Of a DNA stretch of 64,000 bases, positions 14,944 to 24,890 are shown in pieces. How positions within the stretch are numbered: the stretch's first letter is position 1; every line of letters begins with the position of its first letter. A program made the translations under genes and the position numbers. This stretch comes from Saccharum officinarum (lineage: Eukaryota; Streptophyta; Magnoliopsida; Poales; Poaceae): assembly GCA_020631735.1 (NCBI GenBank), contig CM036179.1:24109063-24173062 (forward strand), read 5' to 3'. The notes under the pieces were generated by a model that saw only the letters and a program-made list of their open reading frames with translations, was not told the DNA's origin and searched no databases.

Positions 14944-16561
14944 TCAAGCACCACCACCATGTCGGCCGCCGGTGTAAGGCCCGGTGAACCTCCGTCCGCC
15001 GGAGCCGTTCTGGCGCTGGCAGTTGAAGTACATGGCGGCGACGGGCGCGCCGAGGTTGTAGCGGCGGGCGAAGCCGCGCGTGCTGAAGTTGTGGCGCATG
15101 GACGGCGCGTACACCGTCTCCCGCCCCAGCTGCCGGAACAGCACCAGCACCATCCGGTGGATCCCCGTCGTCGGGTTTGGGGCCTCGTAGCACATCACCT
15201 CCCGCCCTGCATGCAATTGTACAATATTTATTAAAACATTTATTTTATATATACATGAAAATATCCCATAATAGGACTTGTTTGGACGTAGTCGGATTGG
15301 GTTCAATCCACATGTGTTGGGATGGATAAGAGTGAAACTTGAACTAAATTCCACTCCAATCCACCCTCAACTTAGGTCTTGTTTGGATGCACGTATATTC
15401 ATCTCAATCCACATGTGTTGAAGTGGACTAGAGTGAAATTAAACTAAATTTCATTCCATTCCACTCCAACATATGTGGACTAAGGTGGATACACATGCAT
15501 CCAAACAAGGCCATATGTGGATTGAGGTGAATCCGATAACATCTAAATAAGGCAGTACATGGATACTACCTCTGGTGAACAAGTAAACGCAGAGATGTTA
15601 ACCATCAATACTACAGAGACGTGCATAGCTAGCACAGAACAGCATCGTATATATACTTACCGTAGGTGTCATCAGTTGACGCTGGAATGTCAGTGACCAT
15701 CCTGCATATGCATGGACATGAATGGATCAAAAGGATATCGTCTGATAATGTATGCACAACTTGCACATATAAACAAAATGATAACGAAACATGTATATGG
15801 ATGTATATGTACGGCGATCAATTCATGATGTTTTGTGTGTGTCCCACTTTCATTGACACGCGTGCTGCATGCACCTCTAAGTGCAGCATGGATCGGAGGT
15901 ACGGTTGCATCGATGGTTCCAGCACAGCTGCATGTACGTGGGGCAACAAGCCAATAACGGTAGATATGCTATGAATTGAACGTAGCTAGCTGCTATAAAG
16001 CTAGGGTTGGCTGCTCTCACCAGTGCAGGTACTCCCTCAGGGTTGGGTTGCTTGGGTTTGGAGCATCAGGATCAACCATCACCTGTATAGATATATACAC
16101 GGCACAATTTACAGTCAATAATGACACAAATTTGCATCCATGTTAATCACATACATATAAAGAACATATCAAGCCCTGCTGAAGAAGTAATAAGCTAGCT
16201 AGATGTTTCAACGTTCATATATATGTATATCTGCAACTATAAACTAGTTTGCTGCAATATATCTAACAGAATTACCTGCACTGTATATATATTCGTCAGA
16301 TTCAGAGTACATGACAGAGGAAACTACTGCATATATGCATGGTATATGCAACACGATCAGCTAGCTTACCAGGGTATATGCAACACGATAGTCATCTCCT
16401 CCGATCTCAACCCTCGGCCTCTCAGAGACCGTCGGAGAACGCAACTCCATGCCGCTGACAATGGGCATGCCATTGAACAGCACCATCAGATCAATGGAGC
16501 TGTAGAAGGGGTCCAGGACATCTCCTATGACACGAGCTGTAACCAAGGAATCGTTGGCCAT
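14944..16561 (-). CDS. FT/TFL1-family PEBP protein (florigen-like), 4 exons, 185 aa
   Basis: PEBP-fold protein of the flowering-time family; FT-type members move from leaf to shoot apex and act with 14-3-3 and FD proteins, TFL1-types oppose them. Coding exons: 16561-16370 (192 nt), 16082-16021 (62), 15701-15661 (41), 15206-14944 (263). The 62- and 41-nt middle exons are the canonical FT/TFL1 sizes, and all introns are GT-AG. Seen: the DPDAP anion-pocket motif at residues 68-72, GIHR at 113-116, and Y82 in REYLHW at the position of Arabidopsis FT Tyr85 (FT-type; His in TFL1). The external loop reads YAPSMRHNF, with His137 where FT has Gln140 and TFL1 has Asp. This places it in the FT-like group, in a monocot subclade rather than the Hd3a type. 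It appears intact. The activator or repressor role cannot be told from sequence. A TATA box lies at 16686-16693. Confidence 0.94.
15274..15553. mobile_element. Nested MITEs in FT-like intron 3
   Basis: The outer element begins ggacttgtttggacg and ends in inverted form near catctaaataaggc. An inner element at 15375-15512 begins ggtcttgtttggatgca and ends tgcatccaaacaaggcc, a near-perfect inverted pair. Both share the 'tccactccaatcc/acatgtgttg' interior. The outer boundaries are approximate; the inner ones are good. Confidence 0.65.
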
Positions 16562-16685
16562 TTTCAGTCTTTAGTTGCAGTGTGACGGTATACGTTTCTC
16601 TATATGTGTATGTATAGGAAAGCCCGCAGGAGTGCTACTGCTAGCTGTGCCTTGAAGGGTACAAGCTGCACAGTGGTACGTGTGA

Positions 16686-16693
16686 TATTTATA
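16686..16693 (-). promoter_or_regulatory. TATA box of the FT-like gene
   Basis: Read on the minus strand the sequence is ctaTAAATAtcac. It lies about 125 bp upstream of the ATG at 16561, a normal spacing for a plant core promoter with a short 5'UTR. Confidence 0.6.
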
Positions 16694-17650
16694 GTGTGCG
16701 GCATGGTGCAAATCATGAGAACCAGTTGTGTATCGAATATGTTGACTAGGATAGATAAACGCACGTGGACTCTTTGGAAGCTTGGAGACTGTTGGATATT
16801 CTTGGATTCTCCTTTAATCTGAGAGGGCCAATAGTGACATATTCTCTCTTGGGAATTATTTGAATTTTCATCGTCACTTCACCTTTGACACAAAGGATAC
16901 TGAGGATCTGAAACTTCTAGCTCCATTTAGGACTCAAAGTCAACTAAAAATATTGAACATATATAAGAGTAATCAGGTTTTGTATGAAACAAACACTGAA
17001 GAGGAGTATCAATAACTTTGTTGTGTGTGATTTATTACGAAAAAACAAGATAAGTTTCTTCCCAAAATTTTAAAGGCATATGTGCATGAACAAGAAGGTA
17101 CAAACCCACTTCGAGTATGTGGAGGTGCTTTCTTTCTGTTGTACCATTTTGCTGGTGTGCGTGTGGGCAAGACACAAGATGTGAAATCACAAGTTTGCTA
17201 GTTTGCTAAAAAAGGAGTTAAGTTTTTCATATTCACCTCCCAAATTGGTTTGAACAACAATGATTTTTTATTAAAAAGGCATTCAGCAAGAGTCTAAAAG
17301 TCATGGAATATTTGAAAGACATGAGACTTATGTTTCAAGAGACAAATCCATGTGAAGTTATTAAAATCTTTGATAAAAATCACATAGTACTTGTATCTTC
17401 TAACAGCGTCAGATGCAGGTCCCCAAACATCAGAAAACACAAGTTCTAAAGGACAACTTGATAAACTTGTGGAGTTAAGATATGGCAACCGATGATTTTC
17501 AGCTTGTTGACAAGCATCACACACATAGTCTTTATTAAATTCAAAAGAATAAGGAACACCACAGTTTCATAAACAATAGGAGTAGCTGGATTACCAAGGT
17601 GACTGTGCCACCTATCACCAGATGGCTACTAACTCCATATGCATGCTTGG

Positions 17651-17919
17651 TGTAACGCCCCGACCTAGGAAGACGGCTAAGACCCACTCTATACGTTGAA
17701 TGAGCCACACCTATTAATTAACTCTCTTGCGCTTTCGTCCTCGCTTCGCGCAAAAGGATCGATCCGGAGTTAACAACCTCTCAGGTCCAGGCTTTTAAGC
17801 TGGTCTAGCGTTCGTTCCGTTTCCGGTATGGGACTAAACTTAGGAATACTAGTACCTCATCGCTACAGTGTCACGAATTTGTCCGGCCCAACTGGCCTAA
17901 TGGGCTGGGTCTCACAACC
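17651..17919 (-). repeat. TRIM LTR (3' LTR)
   Basis: Left copy of the terminal direct repeat, starting tgtaacgccccgacc and ending gtctcaca on the plus strand. It is similar to 18131-18394 along its length. Confidence 0.82.
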
Positions 17920-18130
17920 ACCCACCCTCAAAGGATTCGAGATCCTCGTCGAGCTATCGAACCAACTTACCCATACGGGAAAAATGATCAGGATCGACTC
18001 TCTTGGCCACTCCGTATTTCCAGTTCCCCGGCCCAATGTCATGCCCTCTCTAGAGCCATGCACAACATGTCCAGGCTTCCGGACCATATACAACCGTGAA
18101 ACCGCAAGAGTTGGCTCTGATTACCGTTTG

Positions 18131-18394
18131 TAATGCCTCGACCCGGGAAGACGGCTAAGGCCCACTCTACACGTTGAATGAGTCACACCTGCTAATTAAC
18201 TCTCTTGCGCTTTTATCCTCGCTTCACGCAAAAGGATCGATCCGGAATTAACAGCCTCTCAGGTCCAGGCTTTTAAGCTGGTCTAGCGTTCGTTCCGTTT
18301 CCGATATGGGACTAAATTGGGAATACTACTACCTCATCGCTACAGTGTCACGAATTTGGTCCAGCCCAACTGGCCAAATGAGCTGGGTCTCACA
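18131..18394 (-). repeat. TRIM LTR (5' LTR)
   Basis: Right copy, starting tgtaatgcctcgaccc and ending gtctcaca on the plus strand. The PBS-like sequence lies immediately outside its left end. Confidence 0.82.
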
Positions 18395-18600
18395 CTTGTG
18401 TGTGGCATAGGTGGAAGAGGATATAGCCCCTTGCTACATGTTCATCTAAGCAGAGTGGACATTATATCCTAATCCTTCACAAAAAAGAAGTATGATGAAA
18501 TAAACTCTAAAAAGACATTATTATCAGAATCAAGATGATGAATAGAAACAAGTTTTTTGGTGGTTTTAGGAGCAATTAATACATTATTTAGATGGAAATT

Positions 18601-19329
18601 ACAATTAGGGTATAATTAATAGATTGGCCATTGTAACTAATGTCCACGCACGTCATCAATGTATACCTTGAATCCATTGTTCTATGTTAATAATTGGAGA
18701 AATGTATAATTTAGAAGCGTGTCTGTAAATCCGTTGGGATCTTTTTAATGATGGGTAACTTAAATGTAAATATAGAAAGTCACTCAATTTAGGTTGTTTT
18801 AAATAATAGCAAAGAAGGGTAATGTAGACACAAATCTACGTTGTTTACCCAGATTATTCTTATCATGGCATAGGCCGGATGCTTTAGGTTATGTTTATAT
18901 ATTAGTAACATATATGACTAGTTTAGATACAAATTTAGGGATTAGTTGTAGATTATTGTTTATAATGGCATAGATAGGTAATTTAGTTGAATATTTGGGG
19001 TCATTTAGGTTATTTTTAGTAACATAAGTGGATAGTTTAGTTGAAAAAATAGAGGTCAGTTTGGGCTATTTTTTATTTTTACAAAGATGGATAATTTTGA
19101 TGTAGATTTAGGGCTTACTTTATAATATTTTGATAATGATAAAGATTGATAATTTTTAAAAACTAAATAAATCCAATAATTATTATTGTTTCTGCTGACC
19201 GGAGTATTTTGAATGTGACCAAATGTTTTTTTAATTTTTATATAAGAATTTGTATAACTATCTTTTTTCTTCGTCTCATGGTCGATATAGATGCTCAAAA
19301 GAAGCTCTAGTTAGTAATATACTAATTAA
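18601..19329. other. AT-rich intergenic DNA
   Basis: Strongly AT-rich, with loosely repeated 'gataatttag'-like words. No coding or RNA feature recognised. Confidence 0.4.
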
Positions 19330-19422
19330 GGGTTTGTTTGGGACTGTTTCGCTCCATATATTTTAGTTTGTGACGGGAACTACTCCACGAACTTCACCTT
19401 GGAGCGACTCCATAAAAACATA

Positions 19423-19932
19423 AGGTGTGTTCAGTTGGCGAAAAGTTACTGTAATAACTTTCGTTGTTATTTGGCAAAATTTATCCAACCATGGACTAAC
19501 TAGGCTCAAAAGATTTGTCTCGACATTTACAAACAAACTATACAATTAGTTATCTTTTTTACCTACATTTAATGCTCTATGTCTATGTCCAAAGATTCGA
19601 TGTGATGGGTGGAAGAGGAAATATTTTGAGGCCTTGTTTAGATTTTAGATTTTGCCTACCAAATTTACTATGCAGAATTCCTATTTTCCATCACATCAAA
19701 ATACCGGCACATATATGGAGTACTAAATATAGATGAACTAAAAAACTAATTGCACAGTTTTGTTGTACTTTGTGAGACGAACATTTAGAGCCTAATTAAT
19801 CAAGATTTGGACAATTATTATCAAATAAAAACAAAATTGCTACAGTGTGACGTGACACTTACTATGCAAAGTTTGCCTCCAAATTTTGGCATCTAAACAA
19901 GGCCTGAGTTTGTATGGGAAGTGAACACACCC
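19423..19932. mobile_element. MITE (middle layer of the nest)
   Basis: The ends aggtgtgttcagttgg and (inverted) gggtgtgttcacttcc are flanked by ata (19420-19422 and 19933-19935). The interior matches the family at 11909 and 20620 and is interrupted by 19630-19904. Confidence 0.78.
19630..19904. mobile_element. MITE (innermost layer of the nest)
   Basis: The ends ggccttgtttagat and inverted atctaaacaaggcc are perfect. The 3-bp TSD is tga (19627-19629 and 19905-19907). It is in reverse orientation relative to the middle layer but of the same general family. Confidence 0.85.
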
Positions 19933-20140
19933 ATAGAGTTTCTAGAGCACCTCTTTAGGTGCTCTCACAACTCCATATTTTTTTTTGTAGAGCACAGTTT
20001 GTGAGGTTACACCTGTTTTTTTTTACTAAAAAAAGATGGAGGGAAGCAGTCCCAAATAGATTCTAAGATATGTCTCACGCCATCGATCATATTTGCGCTG
20101 CATATCCTTGTATACTCTCAATCGTATCACTTCAGATTGA

Positions 20141-20274
20141 GGGCACGTTTGGATGTCCACGTGGCAAACTATGCATTGGCTAAAATTTGGTGATGGAATT
20201 AGCCGCCCAAGAATCGGCCACGCTTAGGCACTAAAATGAACTTTATCACAGCGGCTCTCATCCAAACACGGCGC
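20141..20274. mobile_element. Possible MITE
   Basis: gggcacgtttggatg at the left and inverted catccaaacacggcgc at the right are imperfect inverted repeats. No TSD was found. Confidence 0.4.
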
Positions 20275-20619
20275 TTGCCGGTGGTCAATACGACCGAAAT
20301 TTTGGACGTGCCGGCGCTGGCTTCGATCAGTTTGGGGTCACAGCAGCTCGAGTCTTGATCGCACCGCGCTTCATCGTGGCAAAAAAAAAAGGCAGCAAAA
20401 CTATGTAGATTTGATGTCTTCGGCCGGATCGGTCACTTTCATCAGAAGTATAATATAAAGGACTAGTTGATCGATCGACAATAATCTAGCTAGGACGGAG
20501 TATATACACTACTACAGTACAAAGTATAAGTGAAGTCCGACCTCTAGCTAGTAGATACGCTTGCTTTAGCCTTTTTCCAATTTCCTCACGCGTATTTGGC
20601 TGCCTTTCTGCAACACTAT

Positions 20620-20862
20620 GGCCTTGTTTAGTTGCCAAAATTTTTGGCAAAATGCATCTGTAGCATTTTCGTTGTTATTTGGCAATTAGTATCCAATCAT
20701 GGTCTAATTAGGCTTAAAAGATTCGTCTCATCCATTTCGTCTAAACTGTGTAATTAGTTTTATTTTTTATCTATATTTAATGCTTCATGCATGCGTCCAA
20801 AGATTCGATATGACGGGGAATCTACTGTTCTTTTGTAAAATTTTGTAGATCTAAACTGGGTC
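20620..20862. mobile_element. MITE, GGCC-TGTTTAG family, about 243 bp
   Basis: The left end ggccttgtttagttgcc and inverted right end ctaaactgggtc bound the family interior (ttcgtctcatccatttcg, aattagtttt). The flanking triplets tat and tag match at two of three bases. Confidence 0.72.
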
Positions 20863-23559
20863 TAGATAGATGAGTGGTTCATCCAGGCGGCTCACGTCGA
20901 CATCGCCTACATTGCCAGGTCGCACAGCAGAGACTGCAGACCACAGACCACAGCGCGGCGGCCGTCCTTTGTTGCTGCAGCTGCTGCGATGACCGGGGAA
21001 AACCGACCGTGTGTAACGTAGAACGGGTCGAGACAGCCGTATTCGTAACATACCGATCGGTTACGCGGTGGGTTCTTTCGGTTCTTTTTTCCTCTCTTTT
21101 TCTGTTACCTTTCATCCTGTTTATTAATATTTAGTTTTTTTTATTTACATGTTTCTCTTTGTACTATACATCGTTATTCTGTTAAAAATTTCCCTCATCG
21201 TGCTACATTTCGCCTTTAATTTTAATATTTTGTTGTGATTGCCTCCTACACCAGTTCTTTGTTGTCTTCTTTACTTATATAGTAAATTTATTTATATTTT
21301 TTTTCTTTCCTCCTGGTTTCAAATTTATTCTTAATTTTATTTATCTCTCTTATTCTCTATTAAATTTAGAACAAATTTCTCAGAGCTATAACATTTGTCT
21401 CTTGAACTTGGATACATATTTCTTCTGACCTTCTATACATGAAATAATTTTACCATGAATCTAGAATATTTTTCTCATGAACTTAGAACCAAAATCTTTT
21501 CTGCATGTTGTTTCAAAAATGTTCCAGCTTCCTAAGGAAAATAATTTCCTACAAAATATCATCCAAAAATATTTCAATCATGTGAGCATACACACATGAA
21601 TCATAGAAAAGTGTATGGGCTTAGATCTTCATGAAGAGCTAGCTTATCATTCTCCACCATTTTACTAAATAAAATTTTCTCTGAGCTAGATGTTTTAACG
21701 CTGTTGGAGCTGCCCTTAGGTAGTAGGCAGTCGTGCCCCATGTGTAAGCAGAGACATGTTGAGCGCAAGACCAACCTTTTAGATATGAGAGATGGCAGTG
21801 GTGGTGCTAGGCGCGGCTAAGTCCCGGTCGAAAACAACAAGGGTAGCATGCTGTGGGTTGGGACCCTATGTGGAGGAGGGGCGAGCGTCAAGAGTAAACT
21901 CAGGGCATTGAAGGGACAGACAGATGATCAGAAGAATACGGCCTTAAAAAAATTACCATATTTTGTTATATATATGTAGATATAGAGATTTGAATGAACC
22001 CAATCTTCCCGTTTCATATAGAATAGAGCGAAAAATGAACTTACTTTTGGTCTCTATAGATCCCTTGCTCTCAGTACGTGTAACAGATTGGAGATGCTCA
22101 CTACACCATGACACACTTTTGTCCACTATTATCTATTGTTAGTATCGCAGACACCGTATCTGTTGGTAAAAGACCGATCTTTTAGAGTCATCTTTGCCTC
22201 TATCTTTAGGAATGATCAATGTGACCTTATGTTTAGGAATGCATGCATGGCACATATTTCAGTGTTTATCACTTAAAATGAGTTCGATGATGGTAAAACA
22301 TTTTGGTAGTTATTGGAGATGCATATGGACAAATCTACAAAAATTAGACCATTAAGGTTCGATTCTCTGCAGCTAAAGCAAGAGCAACGACGTCTGCAAA
22401 CCCCTTTAGCAGGCCAGTAGCAACAGCAGCCGCTACTTTAGTGCAACCAAACTGCCGAACAGACTCGATGCGGTACAACGTCGACCCGTCCATATCAGGT
22501 AGAGTTCATTTACATCAGTATCATCAGCAAAGGTGACAGCGATATGTTGGATACGGTAACTTCATTGGTATCTGTAATTCCAATACAAACTAGCTGTGAC
22601 TAAGGTATAAACAAAAATTCACATATTGGGGCTGTATAAAGCACTCTGATTTTGCCTTGCTAAATATATATATACTCACGATTGTAAAGCACAAATCTTC
22701 ATACAAATCTAGAGCACAAAAAGTTCTTGTGTTAGAGCCCTCTAAAACATTCATTTGAGATTTACCTTTTCCATTTGAAATTAAATTTGGCCGTGACAAA
22801 ACATTAAACATATTTACCTTTCAACTTTAAATCTTTATCTTGTAGGGTACAAAAGATTCTGCGGGGTGAGGTCTGACATCATAATACCTTCAAGATTCTG
22901 CAAACAGAATGTTCAATGCTTTGATAGAGGGAAGGACACTAAAGCAGATTCGAAGGTCGACGCCGCATTGCCACTGTTGAATAAACGTTTGCGGCCCGGT
23001 TGCTCTCCCTACACCGACACATGCATGTGTTCATCTGGGTTTGTTCCAAGTTAAATTCTTTTCAACTTTGACCAATATAATATCTAAAATTTATACAGAA
23101 TGGTAACACTAGATTAATCCTACTATCGCACCTTTTTATGGAAAATATCTTCATTCATGCATACGATAGATACTACTATTTCTTTCATTTAATAAGCTGC
23201 ACAATATAATTATATACGTATATTGTTTGCTAATCAAAGTGTCGTATTTCAAAGTTCAAATAGTGTCAATATCATATCTGGGAAGTACTGCATAAATAAT
23301 GGACGGAATGGAGATAATTATGCCCTCTCTCTCCAAATTAACGTATAACATGTAATATAATAGTATTGTATATGTATGTACTCTATTCTAAACAAGTTTA
23401 AGACTACATCTAGAACATTCTCTATCTTTGATAGGTCTGATTCACGTCATAAAATCAATGCTTTCCCATACTCTACCACACATCACCTTCGTATTTATCC
23501 TATTATAGTCAGTACTTATTATTTGCTGAGACTACTAAAAAGGATTTTATTAGGAGATA
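20863..23559. other. Unclassified intergenic DNA
   Basis: Mostly AT-rich with scattered short ORFs, none of which resembles a known family. No gene, RNA or bounded transposon could be supported. Confidence 0.4.
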
Positions 23560-24410
23560 GGTCTTATGATTAATAGAGGTGAAACCGCCTCTGTAAATGG
23601 TCTCAGGTAGACCTCAGGCAAACACTTGCCACTATTAATCGTTTACGGAGGTGGTCATCTTAAGGAGACTATCTATGGAGGCGATCGCCTTAGGATGCAT
23701 GTCTCTGTTAACTAATTAACAGAGCCGGACTACTTAAGGTGTCTCCTCTGAAAATGGTTATCGATAGAGGAAGATATTCTAAGGGTGTCACCTCTGAAAT
23801 CACTAAACATGGGGCAACACTCTAAACAAGCCTATCTCTAGAAATATAGTTGCATAAAAATAATTCGTATGAAGCTGAATAAAGTCAAACTTACATCAAA
23901 CTTTTAGAGACCAACGCGATCTAAAACTTTGTAATTGATGAGTCTTTCATTTGAAACTATTTAAAGTCCCAAAATTTTGTTTTAATTTCTCAAATTTGAA
24001 ATTTATTTGTTAGCCGATCTCGTACGTTGACACGGTCTGCCCCAAAGTTTTAGTACTCAATGTGATCTACAACTTTATAGTTGACATGTTTTTTTTATTT
24101 GAAGTCATTTAGAATCATAAATTGGTGTATGGAATTCTTAAATTTTGAAATCCAAAATTTAAAATCTCCAAAAGATCTCGAATGCCATCATGATCAATAC
24201 CAAATTTGTAGTGGTTGATGCTATCTATAACTTTGTAGTTGACAAGTTTTTTTGAAGTCATTTATAGTTTCAAATGTTCATTTTAAGTTCTCATTTTGAG
24301 ATTCAAAATTTTGATATTTTTCAAAGTTTTAGTGCTCGACATATACCAATCTCGGATAGTGGCATGACATATACCAAAGTTGTAGTGCTTGACAAGATCT
24401 AAACTTTATA

Positions 24411-24654
24411 GGCTGTGTTTAGTTCCTGAATTTGGGATGGCAAAATTTACTGTAGCATTTCATTTGTATTTGGTAATAATTGTCCAACCGTTGACTAATT
24501 AGACTCAAAACGTTTGTCTCGCAAAGTACAACCAAACTGTGCAATTAGTTTTTGATTTTATCCACATTTAGTACTCTATACATGTATCGCAAGTTTGATG
24601 TGACGGAGAATCTTTTTTTGCATAGTGCACTTTTCAATGGATCTAAACACAGCC
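24411..24654. mobile_element. MITE, GGC-TGTTTAG family, 244 bp
   Basis: The ends ggctgtgtttag and inverted ctaaacacagcc pair perfectly and are flanked by the 3-bp TSD ata (24408-24410, 24655-24657). It is inserted in the CACTA-like block. Confidence 0.85.
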
Positions 24655-24750
24655 ATAGTTGAAATTTTTAGTGGTCAAAATATTCAATACAAGATTACAA
24701 AATGTTAATATAAAAAAGCAACGTCTTATATTTACTTACAAGTAAGTGTG

Positions 24751-24819
24751 TAGTGTAGGGGTAAAGAGATGCCATATGAGACTAGAGATAGAGATAACAG
24801 AGATAATAGGTTCAAATCC
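24751..24819 (+). other. tRNA-like A/B-box passage
   Basis: tagtgtagggg resembles a pol III A box. ggttcaaatcc at 24809-24819 matches the B-box consensus except for one base. No cloverleaf forms, so it is a tRNA-derived relic rather than a tRNA gene. Confidence 0.35.
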
Positions 24820-24890
24820 TAGAAAGCACTCTTTTTTGACGGCATGCCCACCTCTGAAATTGCTTCTCGTACTATCTCTGTGTAGACGAG

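Larger units (their letters stand above)
17651..18394 (-). mobile_element. TRIM (miniature LTR retrotransposon), 744 bp
   Basis: Two direct repeats of about 265 bp (17651-17919 and 18131-18394), each bounded by TG...CA on the minus strand, enclose about 210 bp without coding capacity. Next to the right copy, on the minus strand, ggtaatcagagcca (about 18113-18128) resembles a Met-tRNA primer binding site. A purine-rich tract, gagggtgggtggt, abuts the left copy. The element therefore points leftwards. The flanks cttgg and cttgt form a 5-bp TSD with one mismatch. It sits within the copia pol remnant. Confidence 0.85.
16840..18600 (-). mobile_element. Degenerate Ty1/copia pol remnant, split by a TRIM
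   Basis: On the minus strand, pieces of copia pol follow in the expected order. GAG-pre-integrase-like text (FHLNNVLIAP, about 18600-18570) leads up to 18395, then comes the TRIM insertion. From 17640 down there is WHSHLGNPATPIVYE, then (after a frameshift near 17560) the integrase start VCDACQQAENHRLP and FSDVWGP, and further down the integrase core LGGEYEKL near 17230. In-frame stops and frameshifts occur throughout. No LTRs were found, so this is a fragment. Confidence 0.82.
19330..20063. mobile_element. Tourist-like MITE (outermost of three nested MITEs)
   Basis: The ends gggtttgtttgggactg and (inverted) gaatctatttgggactg are flanked by a perfect taa TSD (19327-19329 and 20064-20066). 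TAA is the usual PIF/Harbinger-Tourist target. Its interior is interrupted by 19423-19932. Confidence 0.8.
23560..24890. mobile_element. CACTA-like non-autonomous repeat (ends unresolved)
   Basis: The left part is rich in cgcctctg/cacctctg subterminal words in both orientations, and the right part ends with cacctctgaaattgcttctc. The middle repeats 'aactttgtagttgacaag'-type phrases. A tRNA-like passage precedes the right end. This arrangement is usual for grass CACTA elements. No clean CACTA termini or TSD were seen, so identity and limits are tentative. Confidence 0.42.

Noticed and set aside
24751..24819. Functional tRNA gene
   Set aside because: Box B is good, but no acceptor stem or cloverleaf can be drawn and the A-B spacing is long.
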